A stretch of 14,609 nucleotides of DNA, from positions 1 to 14,609 of the forward strand of contig CAWEFA010000133.1 of the NCBI GenBank assembly GCA_963808135.1, given 5' to 3'. The position numbers and the translations under genes are program-made. Source of the DNA: CAWEFA01 sp963808135 (lineage in GTDB: Bacteria; Bacteroidota; Bacteroidia; Bacteroidales; DTGW01). Of the stretch, positions 7,556 through 14,609 are shown one piece after another. Under the pieces are notes generated by a model. It saw only the letters and a program-made list of their open reading frames with translations, was not told where the DNA came from and searched no databases. Each line of letters starts with the position of its first letter. Positions within the stretch are counted from its first letter, which is position 1.

Positions 7556-7898
7556 GATTATTAAATTTAATTCGTTAAACAATTGTTATAATAATTCTAT
7601 ATTTTTTGACAAATTTAAATTAAAGTGTACAAATATCTATTAATTTTTAAGCAAAATTAATTAATTAATTATATTATTTTATTCTTATCACCTGAAAATA
7701 TATATTTTGTTAATAATTTATTAAAATTTTAAATGTATTACACCTTAATTAACGTGTTGACAAAATACCATTTTATTAAAGGTTCAAAAAAATAAAATAT
7801 AAAAGCGATATACAAAAAATTGGCTTCAATAATACCTGTATTATTAATTTTTGCTCATTGCAACAGGAACAAATAAACGTATGAACGAATAACTTTTA
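7556..7898. other. AT-rich intergenic region upstream of glnA
   Basis: These ~340 bases hold no plausible gene. They should contain the glnA promoter: TAAATTTG (minus strand, 7617-7610) and TAATTTTG (7659-7652) both match TAnnTTTG but lack a well-spaced -33 box. A short inverted repeat AATAATAC/GTATTATT (7828-7835 and 7838-7845) lies downstream of the DUF3109 gene. Confidence 0.5.
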
Positions 7899-8456
7899 TT
7901 ATAATGATGCAGATTTTTTTAAAGTTTCATACCAATTAGCGCCAAATTTTCGGGTTAATGATTGTTTTAAAAATGTGAATAAACTTGTTCCCGACTGATT
8001 TCCTTTTTCAACTGCCGGACTACAAATATCCCAATTATGATAATTCACGGCAATGAAATTTGTAAAATTTTTTATCCTAACTGGATACAAATGACATGAA
8101 ACAGGTTTGGGAAATTTTATAGCTCCGGCATTATAAGCTTTTTCAAATGAACATTTTGCTATATTATTCTCAAAGTAAGTATAGGCACATTCTTTTCCAT
8201 TTATCAAAGGCGTTACTTTATCGCCATCGCTGTCAATTACGAAGGTTCCTAAATTGTTTATCGTATCAATACTTTCTTTTCTTAAAAACGGTTTTAGTTT
8301 GTGGTATATTTTTTCAATTATATCAACTTCTTCGTCTTCCAATGGAGCGCCGGAATCGCCAAATATGCAACAGGCGCCTTTACATTTCGACAAATCGCAT
8401 TCAAATTTTGTTTCAACAATGTCCAGGCTGACAATTGTATTTTCAATCTGCAACAT
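7899..8456 (-). CDS. DUF3109 family cysteine-rich protein
   Basis: This 185-residue protein has eight cysteines in a spaced pattern: C20, C25, C29 and C30 (FECDLSKCKGACC), then C90, C102, C121 and C145. This arrangement resembles the zinc/iron-cluster (YkgJ-like) proteins and fits the DUF3109 family common in Bacteroidota. Eight cysteines could bind an iron-sulfur cluster or zinc. The family has no well-established function that I know of, and no catalytic motif is evident. There is no signal peptide or membrane segment, so it is probably cytoplasmic. It starts 15 bases after the stop of the upstream kinase gene, which suggests co-transcription. The ATG start follows sequence without a Shine-Dalgarno. 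I am confident it is a real gene and fairly confident of the family. Confidence 0.85.
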   Translation of the reverse strand: MLQIENTIVSLDIVETKFECDLSKCKGACCIFGDSGAPLEDEEVDIIEKIYHKLKPFLRKESIDTINNLGTFVIDSDGDKVTPLINGKECAYTYFENNIAKCSFEKAYNAGAIKFPKPVSCHLYPVRIKNFTNFIAVNYHNWDICSPAVEKGNQSGTSLFTFLKQSLTRKFGANWYETLKKSASL

Positions 8457-8471
8457 AACTAAAACCAGATT

Positions 8472-9437
8472 TTATAAGCTGCTTTTAATTTCATCCCATT
8501 CAGCGTCTGCTATTTTTGCGCCAATGGTTTCAACAACCTTTCCTGCAACAAGGGAACCTAAGTTAGCAGATTTTGCCAAAGGCCATCCCTGTGCCAATCC
8601 AAAAAGGAAACCGGCAGCATATAAATCTCCAGCCCCGGTAGTATCAATTGCATTTACTTCGGACGCCTGAACCCGGACAAGTTCATTTCCCCTTTTTACA
8701 ACCGATCCTTTTACGCCGAATTTTACAACTGCAATTTCACACATGCCTGCAATTGTGCGTAATGCCCTTTCAGCATCCTGGCCTGTTAAGGATTTTGCTT
8801 CTCGTTCGTTTGCAAATACAATATCTACAGATTCTTTAATTATTTTTTTCAAAAAGGCGCTGTTGGCTTCTACTACATTATAACTTGCCAAATCGAGCGA
8901 TATTTTAAGCTTTTTGTCTTTCGCAATCGTAACTGCTTTTTCTATTAGTTCATGGTTGTTTACCAAATATCCTTCGAGGTGAAGTATGTCAAAGCCTTCA
9001 AAATGTTCCGGAAGAAGATCGCTCGCGTTAAGCTCTACAGCGGCCCCCAGGTAAGTTGCAAATGTTCGTTCAGTATCGGAACTTATAAAAGTTAATGCGC
9101 GCCCGGTTTCATTATTTCCATAAAACAAAACAGGTTTTATATTATTTTTCAATAAATCATCTGAAAATATTTTGCCAAAATCATCATTGCCGATTTTTCC
9201 TATATATGATGTCCGAGTCCCCAATTTTGCCAATCCATGAATGGTATTTGCAGCCGAACCGCCTGAGGTAAATTGAGGTTGGCTACTCCAAGCGGCCATT
9301 GTAAGTAATTTTACAAAATCGCGTTCTACAAGCTGCATTGAGCCTTTAGGAAGATTATATTCTTCGAGAAAATGGTCATTTCCCAATCGTATTAAAATAT
9401 CAACAAGGGCATTACCTATGCCGATTATGCTTTTCAT
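8472..9437 (-). CDS. PfkB-family sugar/nucleoside kinase (adenosine-kinase-like)
   Basis: The 321-residue protein is a ribokinase/PfkB-fold kinase that transfers ATP phosphate to a sugar or nucleoside hydroxyl. Visible motifs are an N-terminal IGIGNALVDIL (residues 5-15), the di-glycine substrate switch SGGSAANTIHGLAKLG (58-73), NEREAK (210-215), and the C-terminal signature DTTGAGDLYAAGFLFGL (265-281), where Asp271 is the expected catalytic base and GAG forms the anion hole. The SAANT loop and overall length resemble bacterial adenosine-kinase-like members, but substrate cannot be decided within this family by eye. Ribose, fructose or carbohydrate substrates remain possible. The start ATG gives a typical PfkB beginning. 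It lies 124 bases downstream of the glycosyltransferase gene and 15 bases upstream of the DUF3109 gene, so it probably begins an operon with the latter. Confidence 0.9.
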   Translation of the reverse strand: MKSIIGIGNALVDILIRLGNDHFLEEYNLPKGSMQLVERDFVKLLTMAAWSSQPQFTSGGSAANTIHGLAKLGTRTSYIGKIGNDDFGKIFSDDLLKNNIKPVLFYGNNETGRALTFISSDTERTFATYLGAAVELNASDLLPEHFEGFDILHLEGYLVNNHELIEKAVTIAKDKKLKISLDLASYNVVEANSAFLKKIIKESVDIVFANEREAKSLTGQDAERALRTIAGMCEIAVVKFGVKGSVVKRGNELVRVQASEVNAIDTTGAGDLYAAGFLFGLAQGWPLAKSANLGSLVAGKVVETIGAKIADAEWDEIKSSL

Positions 9438-9474
9438 CGGAATTTTCGGTTTAATTAGTTAATCGTGTTTCAGC

Positions 9475-9482
9475 CAAAAGTA
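9475..9482 (-). promoter_or_regulatory. Candidate -7 promoter box for the PfkB-family kinase gene
   Basis: The minus strand reads TACTTTTG, matching the TAnnTTTG box of Bacteroidota promoters, 38 bases upstream of the kinase ATG. A matching -33 TTTG is not obvious. The 124-base gap after the glycosyltransferase is consistent with an independent promoter. Confidence 0.35.
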
Positions 9483-9561
9483 GAAAAAATTGATTGTAAA
9501 GTAATTCGTTTTATAAAAAAAATGATTTTTTTTAATTTCTGAAGTTAATAAGTTGTATTTT

Positions 9562-10677
9562 TTAAAGCACTTTTTCATACACGGCCATTATATTTCCGGC
9601 TATTTTATCGTGCTTAAATTGCTGGGCATGTATAAATCCATCGATTATCATATTATCACGAAGAATTGGATCGTCAATTATTTTTTTTATCCAGAAAGCA
9701 ATTTCTTCAATATTTTCAGGATCGATATATATTGAAGATTTTCCTGCTGCTTCGGAAAAGCAACCGCCGCGGGAAGTAATTACAGGCGTTTTTGATGTTA
9801 ATGCTTCTATAATGGGAATTCCGAAGCCTTCAAATAACGAAGGATAAACAAATAATTCGGCATTTTGGTAAAAGGCAGGCAAATCAATATTAGGGACATT
9901 GTGGAGAAAAAAAATGTTTCTCATGTTTTGGTGTTTAACATAAGATAATATTTTATCAAAATACCCGGTACGTTTCCCAATAACTACTAAAGGGTAATCA
10001 ATTTTCCCAAAATTTATGGCTTTAAGAATATTCAACAGGTTCTTTCTTTCTTCAATAGTGCCGACATAAAGGATAAATTTGTCGGGCACAAAATATTTCA
10101 TCATTATTTCTGCTTTTGCGATTTCACTAACCGGTTGCCAAAATAAAGAATTACATCCCTGGTAAACAATTTCAATTTTTTCTTCAGGAATATTAAAGAA
10201 TTTTATTAAATCGTTTTTTGTTTGCCGGCTCACGGCAATAATCCGTGTAGCCCTTTGCACCGAATATTGTACTTTTTTTTGATATATATTGCGGTCAATT
10301 GCTTTATAAAATTGCGGATAGCGCATGAAAATAATATCGTGAATTGTAACAATTGTCGGAATTGAAGTTTTCTCTATTCCATAAGGCAGTTCATTGCTAA
10401 GGCCATGATAAAGGTTTATTTTATCGGCAATTAAATCTTCAGTCAATTTATAAGTTCGCCATGACGATGGCATCATTTTATCAAAAAATTTATGGGGGCC
10501 TTTAATTGAAACATCAGGAGGTTTGCTGAAAAATGCAGATTTTTTTGGTTCAGGCGTATACAAAATATATTCATTCATAGGAAAATATTGCGATAAAATT
10601 GTAATTGTATCGCGGCTATAATTCCCTAAGCCACTTTTATTGAAAAATGCCCTTTTTGCATCAAAGCCTATGCGCAT
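9562..10677 (-). CDS. Glycosyltransferase, GT4-like (GT-B fold)
   Basis: This 371-residue protein is a retaining GT-B glycosyltransferase, probably using a nucleotide-sugar donor (GDP-mannose or UDP-sugar) to build surface polysaccharide or glycolipid. The N-terminal acceptor half begins MRIGFDAKRAFFNKSGLGNYSR, with the glycine loop common in mannosyltransferase-like members. It also carries TIVTIHDIIFMRYP (108-121) and RIIAVSRQTKNDL (145-157). The C-terminal donor half has FILYVGTIEERKNL (201-214) with the conserved Arg/Lys pair, and EGFGIPIIEA (283-292), the E-x7-E nucleotide-sugar motif, then the switch-like TSRGG. There is no membrane segment, so it is cytoplasmic or peripheral. The ATG 10677 start lies 32 bases after the dapL stop, suggesting co-transcription. 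Donor and acceptor cannot be read from the sequence. Confidence 0.92.
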   Translation of the reverse strand: MRIGFDAKRAFFNKSGLGNYSRDTITILSQYFPMNEYILYTPEPKKSAFFSKPPDVSIKGPHKFFDKMMPSSWRTYKLTEDLIADKINLYHGLSNELPYGIEKTSIPTIVTIHDIIFMRYPQFYKAIDRNIYQKKVQYSVQRATRIIAVSRQTKNDLIKFFNIPEEKIEIVYQGCNSLFWQPVSEIAKAEIMMKYFVPDKFILYVGTIEERKNLLNILKAINFGKIDYPLVVIGKRTGYFDKILSYVKHQNMRNIFFLHNVPNIDLPAFYQNAELFVYPSLFEGFGIPIIEALTSKTPVITSRGGCFSEAAGKSSIYIDPENIEEIAFWIKKIIDDPILRDNMIIDGFIHAQQFKHDKIAGNIMAVYEKVL

Positions 10678-10709
10678 GGATTATTTATAAATTAATACAA
10701 GATGGTTCA

Positions 10710-10799
10710 TTACAACGCTTTGATTCTTTCAACAGCTTCAAGCGTGCTATTGCGGCTGGCAAAAGACGAAAAACGGATATACCCCTCGCCTGAAGGCCT
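10710..10799 (-). CDS. dapL: LL-diaminopimelate aminotransferase, C-terminal fragment cut at the contig junction
   Basis: The last ~29 codons read PSGEGYIRFSSFASRN then STLEAVERIKAL and a TAA stop. This matches the conserved C-terminus of LL-diaminopimelate aminotransferase, where GPSGEGY(F/I)R carries the arginine that binds the substrate carboxylate. The enzyme converts tetrahydrodipicolinate directly to LL-diaminopimelate in lysine and peptidoglycan synthesis, and the dapL route is common in Bacteroidota. Immediately upstream, the open frame continues into high-GC sequence that is not aminotransferase: the residues before PSGEGY should be a glycine-rich GFG but are YRQER. The remaining ~380 residues are missing. 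I infer that the gene is intact in its own genome and truncated here by a join at ~10,788-10,805. Confidence 0.7.
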   Translation of the reverse strand, partial: RPSGEGYIRFSSFASRNSTLEAVERIKAL

Positions 10800-10805
10800 T
10801 TCCTG
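10788..10805. other. Junction between AT-rich Bacteroidota DNA and high-GC DNA
   Basis: Left of this point the sequence is AT-rich, with intact Bacteroidota genes. Right of it the DNA is high-GC with a different gene style. The dapL frame (PSGEGY) and the frame of the high-GC gene (EFDKARRLAIDRK) meet here around the AGGCCTTC stretch. No insertion-sequence end, tRNA or repeat is visible at the point of change. Confidence 0.75.
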
Positions 10806-11370
10806 TCTATAGCCAACCGCCTGGCTTTGTCGAATTCTTCGCGGTACTGGCGCTTTCGTACCGGCGGAATTCCGCCGGATTCTCCAGTCGGCCAGAAAGC
10901 GGAACAGTTGCCGGGCCCGCTCGGCGAACGGCCGCCACTGGGTCTCCGGGGCATTGTTCGTTTTCAGGACCCAAGTGGCGTAGTAATGGGCCTTGCCCAA
11001 CTGTTCCCGCACGCCGCGGGTAAGGGGGGCGTTCTCGCCGTAGGCCGCCAGTACTCCTGCAATAGCTGCGTCAACTCGTCAATGGCCTTCGTCCAGATCG
11101 AGCATTTCCAGCCGGGCCTTGCTCACCGCCAGCCGGATTTGGTAGTGCACCAGGGGGTCTTCGTCGGCCGGCAGGGCCTCGGTGAGCAGGCTGTATCGCT
11201 CGATGATTTTGCCCACTCGGGCTGCTTCTGCTGCTCCAGCCGGCGTATTTCCTGCAACATGAGACGTGCGCCTGCCGGCGGGCCATCTGCTTCGGCCCAT
11301 AGTTGAAGTGATAGCCCGCCACGCCCACCGGAAACAGCATCCACAGCAAGATGAGGGTTTTCCGAATCAA
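10798..11370 (-). pseudogene. Small membrane-anchored helical protein gene, frame-disrupted and truncated
   Basis: Reading across frames gives one protein: an N-terminal hydrophobic anchor (RKTLILLWMLFPVGVAGYHF), then MLQEIRRLEQQKQPEWAK, IIERYSLLTEALPADEDP, KARLEMLDLDE, AIDELTQLLQEY, AAYGENAPLTRGVREQLGKA, and EFDKARRLAIDRK before the junction, about 190 residues. The probable start is TTG 11370, with GGAGG nine bases upstream, overlapping the likely end of the VWA gene. The middle resembles degenerate TPR-like helices. At least four frame changes are needed. One falls at the A4 run (11207-11210, T4 on the plus strand), where a fifth A would restore EWAKIIERY. I do not recognise the family. 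The pairing with a VWA gene resembles planctomycete gene order that I remember but have not checked. The breaks are probably sequencing indels, so the real gene may be intact. Confidence 0.55.
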
Positions 11371-12375
11371 GGTCTCATCCCTCCGGCACGCTCGCGCCGG
11401 TTGACGCGGACCGCCTTCCAGATCGCGGCCCAAATACTCCAATAGCAGGGGAATAGACCGCGTGTACGGCGGCCGCGACGGCCAGCACCAGGATGGCCAG
11501 ATCGACCAGCTCGAACTCGCCCTTGGCCACCCGACGCCCACGGCCAGCGAACCGAGGGTCATGGTCGGCACGTGCTTTTCGTTGACGTTGAGATACTGCC
11601 CGTGCAGCCGGCCCGCCAACGGCCCAGCACCGTCGGCTCTTGCGCGACATGTGGCCGTCGATAAAGCTGCCCTTGTGCGTGTCGCCCACGCCCAGCACGT
11701 ACACCTCGCGAACGGCCGGGGGCGGCTTGGGAAGCGACCCCACGGGAACCGTGTCGCCGTCGGTGCAAATGAACACGGTCGCGCTGTCCTTGGGATAGGT
11801 GGACAACTGCTCCAGGGTCTTGCGCACCCCCGTGGTCAAGTCGGTCTTGCCCGACTGCATGGTGTACCATATCGGCAGCCCGTTGAAGATGTTGCGCACC
11901 AGCTGGGAAGTTGTCGGCGTTGACGATCATGGGCATGGCGTCGGTGTAAAAGGAGACCACGCTTAACCATGTCGCTGTTGACCCGCCTGAGGACCGCATC
12001 GACCACGTCGTACATTCGCTGGGCACGGGTCATGTCGGCCGGGGGCCGGCGTCGCGCAGGAGCATGCTGGGCGAGAGATCGGCCGCGAAGACAATGTGCC
12101 GCCGATGTTCGCGCCGGCTGTCGGGGCTCTCCTCGTCGCGGAGCCCTCCGCCGGCGTAAACGAGCGTGGTCAGCCCCCAGGCCATCGCGGCGAGCGACAC
12201 GGCCTTGACGGCGGGAACGCAACGAACCCACGCCGCGGCCGGCCCGAGGGTCCGGTGGCCGAGCCGGGCCGCAACTGCGGCAGCGCCGCTCGTGAAATGC
12301 TTCCGCCACAAGCACCAGGAGCAGCACGCCGGCAGCCGCGGCCAGCGGCACTTGTAGTTGCACCAGAGGAGGCAT
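11367..12375 (-). pseudogene. VWA-domain membrane protein gene, broken by several frameshifts
   Basis: Joining frames gives a BatA/BatB-like membrane protein. It starts with a hydrophobic segment (MPPLVQLQVPLAAAAGVLLL), has a second membrane segment (AVKAVSLAAMAWGLTTLVYA), and then a von Willebrand factor A domain. The metal-binding MIDAS motif is DLSPSM in HIVFAADLSPSMLLRD. The domain continues with VVSFYTDAMPMIVNADN, NIFNGLPIWYTMQSGKTDLT, and SATVFICTDGDTVP with the TDG strand. A C-terminal membrane segment follows (FELVDLAILVLAVAAAVHAV). VWA proteins bind partners through a divalent metal, and Bat-type members sit in stress or secretion-related operons. The start (ATG 12375) is tentative. 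At least five frame changes occur; one is at the G5 run 12041-12045, where a sixth G would give GPPADMTRAQ. The end near 11367 (TGA overlapping the next TTG) is inferred. Confidence 0.65.
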
Positions 12376-12610
12376 GACGGTTGGGGGGCGGGACGATCGA
12401 GTTGCAAGTCCGGAGGTCCTAGCCTTGGTCACGGCCACCGGGACCCCACGGGGGTAATCTCGGCAATATTCAGTCTTGTTGCCAGACGGGGCGGTGTCAA
12501 GGGGCATGGAAAAAAAGTAAGGCGACCGGAAAAAGAGAAAAAGGGAGAAAGAACTGCTGTGCCTATTAGAAATTCCGTACTCGTTGAAAGTCAAGCACTT
12601 GGGAGATTTG
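12376..12610. other. Divergent spacer between VWA gene and transposase fragment
   Basis: No convincing gene is present. The feature that stands out is a purine-rich plus-strand tract at about 12508-12555 (runs of A and G broken by few pyrimidines), just before the transposase fragment. It might be part of an element end, but I saw no matching inverted repeat. Confidence 0.4.
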
Positions 12611-12847
12611 ATGGCCGGCCTTCTCGGAGGTAGAATCGCCTTGTTCTGGGCAACGCTGGGAGACCTTTTCGTGGGCATCATCAAGGCGATCTATCTTCTG
12701 ATCCGGGCATTCCTGCTGCCCCGGCTCATCCTGGCCGCCGAGAACCTCGCACTGCGGCAGCAGGTGGCCGTCTACAAGCACACCGTCAAACGCCCCAAGC
12801 TGCGGGCTCGTGACCGGATCTTCTGGGTCTGGCTCTCTCGACTCTGA
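12611..12847 (+). CDS. Integrase-type transposase, N-terminal fragment
   Basis: The protein reads MAGLLGGRIALFWATLGD, then a hydrophobic helix and AENLALRQQVAVYKHTVKRP, KLRARDRIFWVWLSRL, ending at TGA 12845-12847 (78 residues). The AENLALRQQ...RPKLR.RDR.FWV.LSRLW pattern is the N-terminus of a widespread integrase-core (rve, DDE) transposase group related to IS3/IS481-type enzymes, from memory. The normal protein continues for over 200 residues with the DDE catalytic core, absent here. A weak continuation is visible past the stop (WKA, then LAIMQ in another frame) until about 12885, where the end of the opposite-strand secreted-protein gene begins. A TTG at 12584 is an alternative start. It is either a decayed element or a fragment cut at a join. 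Confidence 0.6.
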   Translation: MAGLLGGRIALFWATLGDLFVGIIKAIYLLIRAFLLPRLILAAENLALRQQVAVYKHTVKRPKLRARDRIFWVWLSRL

Positions 12848-12879
12848 AGGCAGAGCAGGATGGCTCCCGCCGCTGGCCA

Positions 12880-14467
12880 TCATGCAGCATCCACCTGCTG
12901 GAGAACCGGTTTGCCATCCTGGAGCGTCGCGGTGTAGACGCTGCCGATGGCCCGCGCCTGCAAGGTGACCGACCCCAGTTCAGGGATCTCCACCGTCGCC
13001 GGGCCCTCAACGCCATCCGAGGCCCAGGCGGTGATCAGCCACTTCGGCTCCTTGGGCATCTTCCGGGCCAGCACCCGCAGGTTCGGGTTGCCGGTCGGGA
13101 ACTCATAGGCCGGTTGGTCCGTGACCTTGGCATGCTTGTTCGGGCCGGGCAGCAGGTCGCCCTGGCGCAGGAAGGCCTCCTGGTGCGAGAACATCGCATG
13201 CACGCGCCCCAGAATGACCATCTGCACCAGGTATTGCGGCGGCTTGTCCGGCGAGAAAGCGGCGTCAAATCCGCCCTTGGGATACGAGAAGTAGCCGGCG
13301 ACGCCGCCAATCATGCCCTCCGTGTACAGGCACTTGAGGAAGCCCTCGTACAGGCGCAGGTCGCCGAAGGCCTTGGCGTTGTTGTCCATCGGCTGCGTCG
13401 CGTCCCACACCGGCGGGGCGGGGGCTTTGCTCGTCCTGCTTGTAGCCGGGGCACAGGTAGTCATAGCTGTTCTTCATGCCGAACCGCAGCTCATAGCCCT
13501 TGGCGCCGAGGGCCTGGGTGAGCATGTCGTCCTTGCCGATCCAGCCCGAGTTGAAGTCGTGGTAGTAGTACTCGTTGGTGGCGATGTCCGCGCAGGCGCG
13601 CATGTCGGAGTAGTCCCACGCCCAGTCGTCGTGGAACGTCTCGAGGGTGCCATGCCGATGCGTGTCGCCGCCGCAGGTGTAGAAGACATAAAGCAGGCGG
13701 TCGGGAGTCGCGGCGCGGACGGCATCCGCAACGGCCTTCTGCTCGCGGGCCTTCTGGCGGGAGATGTACTGGTACCAGCTCAGGTCGCCCTTGGCGGCGA
13801 CCACCTTGGGGTCCTTCTCCCAGTATTTCTGGGCCAAGCCCAGGACGTTCAGCCCGTACTCGCCGCCGTTCTGGATGATGGCGATCGGGCAGCGGGCATG
13901 GAGCTTGGCCAAGCCCACGGCGCTGAGCTGTCCGGCCTGCTTCAAGCAGTCCTCCGGCATCTCCGGGACTCAGGCTCTTCGGGTTCCATTTGTCGGGAAT
14001 GAAGTTGCCCTGGGCGTCGCGGAGATACGCCTCCGGCGGCATGTCCTTGGGGAACTGGCGGTCAAGCAGGACGGCCAGCTTGTACTTCCGGGGGTTGCCG
14101 GCGACCAGCGCCAGGCACTGGCCGTTGCGGCCGTTGGGATTGGCCAGCGCCTCATCAGCGACCTTCTCGCTCACGTAGCCGGCGAACTCCACGGCATAGC
14201 CCCAGCGGTCGGCAAGCTCCTTGGCAACGTCGAAGGACATGGCCCAGCCCCAGCGGCTGAGCGGCGGGAGAGTGGAGTCGGGCGCGAAGTCCGGGGGCGT
14301 CTGGGCCTTGAGCCAGTCGAGGGGCTTGACCGTGACGCCCTGATTCGGCGCGGCGGGTTGATCCGCAGCATGTACGCCGCCGGGTCGGGGACTGGAAACA
14401 GGCGGCCAGGGCCAGTCAGCAACAAGGCGGGAAACAGCAGGTGTGATCGCTTGCAGACGGGTTTCAT
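12880..14467 (-). pseudogene. Secreted protein of unknown family (~525 residues), broken by three frameshifts
   Basis: The gene reads from ATG 14467 with a signal peptide (MKPVCKRSHLLFPALLLTG, likely cleavage after VHA before ADQPAAP), so the product is exported. The mature part runs through LDWLKAQTPPDF, SRWGWAMSFDVAKELADRWG, NGQCLALVAGNPRKYKLAVL, CPIAIIQNGGEYGLNVLGLA, DRLLYVFYTCGGDTHRHGT, KGGFDAAFSPDKPPQYLVQM, and a C-terminal beta-rich region ending QQVDAA at TGA 12880. Frame changes are needed near 14,365-14,440, at GGG 13965-13967 (one base too many; removal gives SLSPEMPEDCLKQ), and at the G5 run 13420-13424 (one too many; removal gives DEQSPAPPVWD). The aromatic, Asp/Glu-rich sequence suggests a glycoside-hydrolase-like TIM barrel, but I cannot name a family. 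The gene overlaps the upstream gene by ATGA, so translation may be coupled. Confidence 0.6.
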
Positions 14468-14607
14468 GGGAAATCATCGGTCAACGGGAATCCGGCAAGT
14501 ACCTCTTGGAAGTCGATCGACTGCGGATCGGGATTCCGGTAAGTGATCGGCTTCGGATCGAGCCATGCGACGACTTTATCCTTAATCGAATAGGCAAAAA
14601 AGTGATT
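14464..14607 (-). CDS. C-terminal end of an unidentified protein (5' end outside window)
   Basis: The last 47 codons are open from the right edge to TGA 14466-14464, with protein-like sequence: FAYSIKDKVVAWLDPKPITY, RNPDPQSIDFQEVLAGFP and LTDDFP. The stop overlaps the start of the secreted-protein gene as ATGA, the classic spacing of translationally coupled neighbours. Of the three minus-strand frames at the edge, one closes quickly, and I prefer this one to the other (Arg/Ser-rich) open frame by composition and by the overlap. The fragment is too short to identify. Confidence 0.5.
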   Translation of the reverse strand, partial: NHFFAYSIKDKVVAWLDPKPITYRNPDPQSIDFQEVLAGFPLTDDFP

Positions 14608-14609
14608 CC

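Noticed and set aside
10827..11306. Plus-strand open frame of 159 codons in the high-GC region
   Set aside because: It lies antisense to recognisable protein on the minus strand. High-GC coding DNA commonly leaves open antisense frames, and its product has no recognisable motif.
13313..14546. Two long plus-strand open frames (229 and 260 codons)
   Set aside because: Both are antisense shadows of the secreted-protein gene. Their Ala/Val/Gly/Leu-rich translations have no domain, while the minus strand gives a signal peptide and coherent protein.
1..14609. CRISPR arrays, tRNA or rRNA genes, defence or toxin-antitoxin modules
   Set aside because: I looked for regular repeat-spacer structure, cloverleaf-like segments and typical defence motifs on both strands and found none I could support.

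Overview
The window joins two unlike pieces of DNA. Bases 1 to about 10,797 are AT-rich, cleanly coding and Bacteroidota-like. The signs are a type III glutamine synthetase, a DUF3109 protein, an LL-diaminopimelate aminotransferase tail, and starts preceded by A/T-rich leaders with no Shine-Dalgarno sequence. Bases from about 10,798 to 14,609 are GC-rich. They look like Planctomycetota or a similar high-GC phylum, and every long gene there is broken by frameshifts. The switch occurs within a few bases, inside a truncated gene, so a chimeric (probably metagenomic) contig is the simplest explanation.

Bacteroidota part, left to right. A partial TPR protein (+) is followed by prfB (+), which carries the classical programmed +1 frameshift. 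Everything after that is on the minus strand: metK, glnN (type III glutamine synthetase), glnA (type I glutamine synthetase), a DUF3109 cysteine-rich protein, a PfkB/adenosine-kinase-like sugar kinase, a family-4-like glycosyltransferase, and the last ~29 codons of dapL. Read in the direction of transcription this is dapL, glycosyltransferase, kinase, DUF3109, then glnA, glnN, metK. The two glutamine synthetases are neighbours and provide two non-homologous-looking routes to glutamine. The spacer between them holds two separate perfect 32-bp palindromes, one of which is a convincing glnA terminator. metK makes S-adenosylmethionine, and prfB makes release factor 2 under feedback through its own UGA codon.

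High-GC part. On the minus strand lie a von Willebrand factor A (VWA) membrane protein and a short membrane-anchored partner gene that overlaps or abuts it. On the plus strand is the N-terminal piece of an integrase-type transposase. Then on the minus strand come a secreted protein of about 525 residues with no confident family, and the C-terminal end of another gene overlapping it by ATGA. The proteins can be followed only by switching frame repeatedly. Several switches fall in mononucleotide runs, which points to sequencing indels rather than gene decay.

I found no tRNA, rRNA, CRISPR array or complete mobile element, and no clearly new multi-gene system. The most informative observations are the contig junction and error pattern, the strong internal Shine-Dalgarno of the prfB frameshift site in a segment whose genes otherwise lack one, and the palindromes between the two glutamine synthetase genes.
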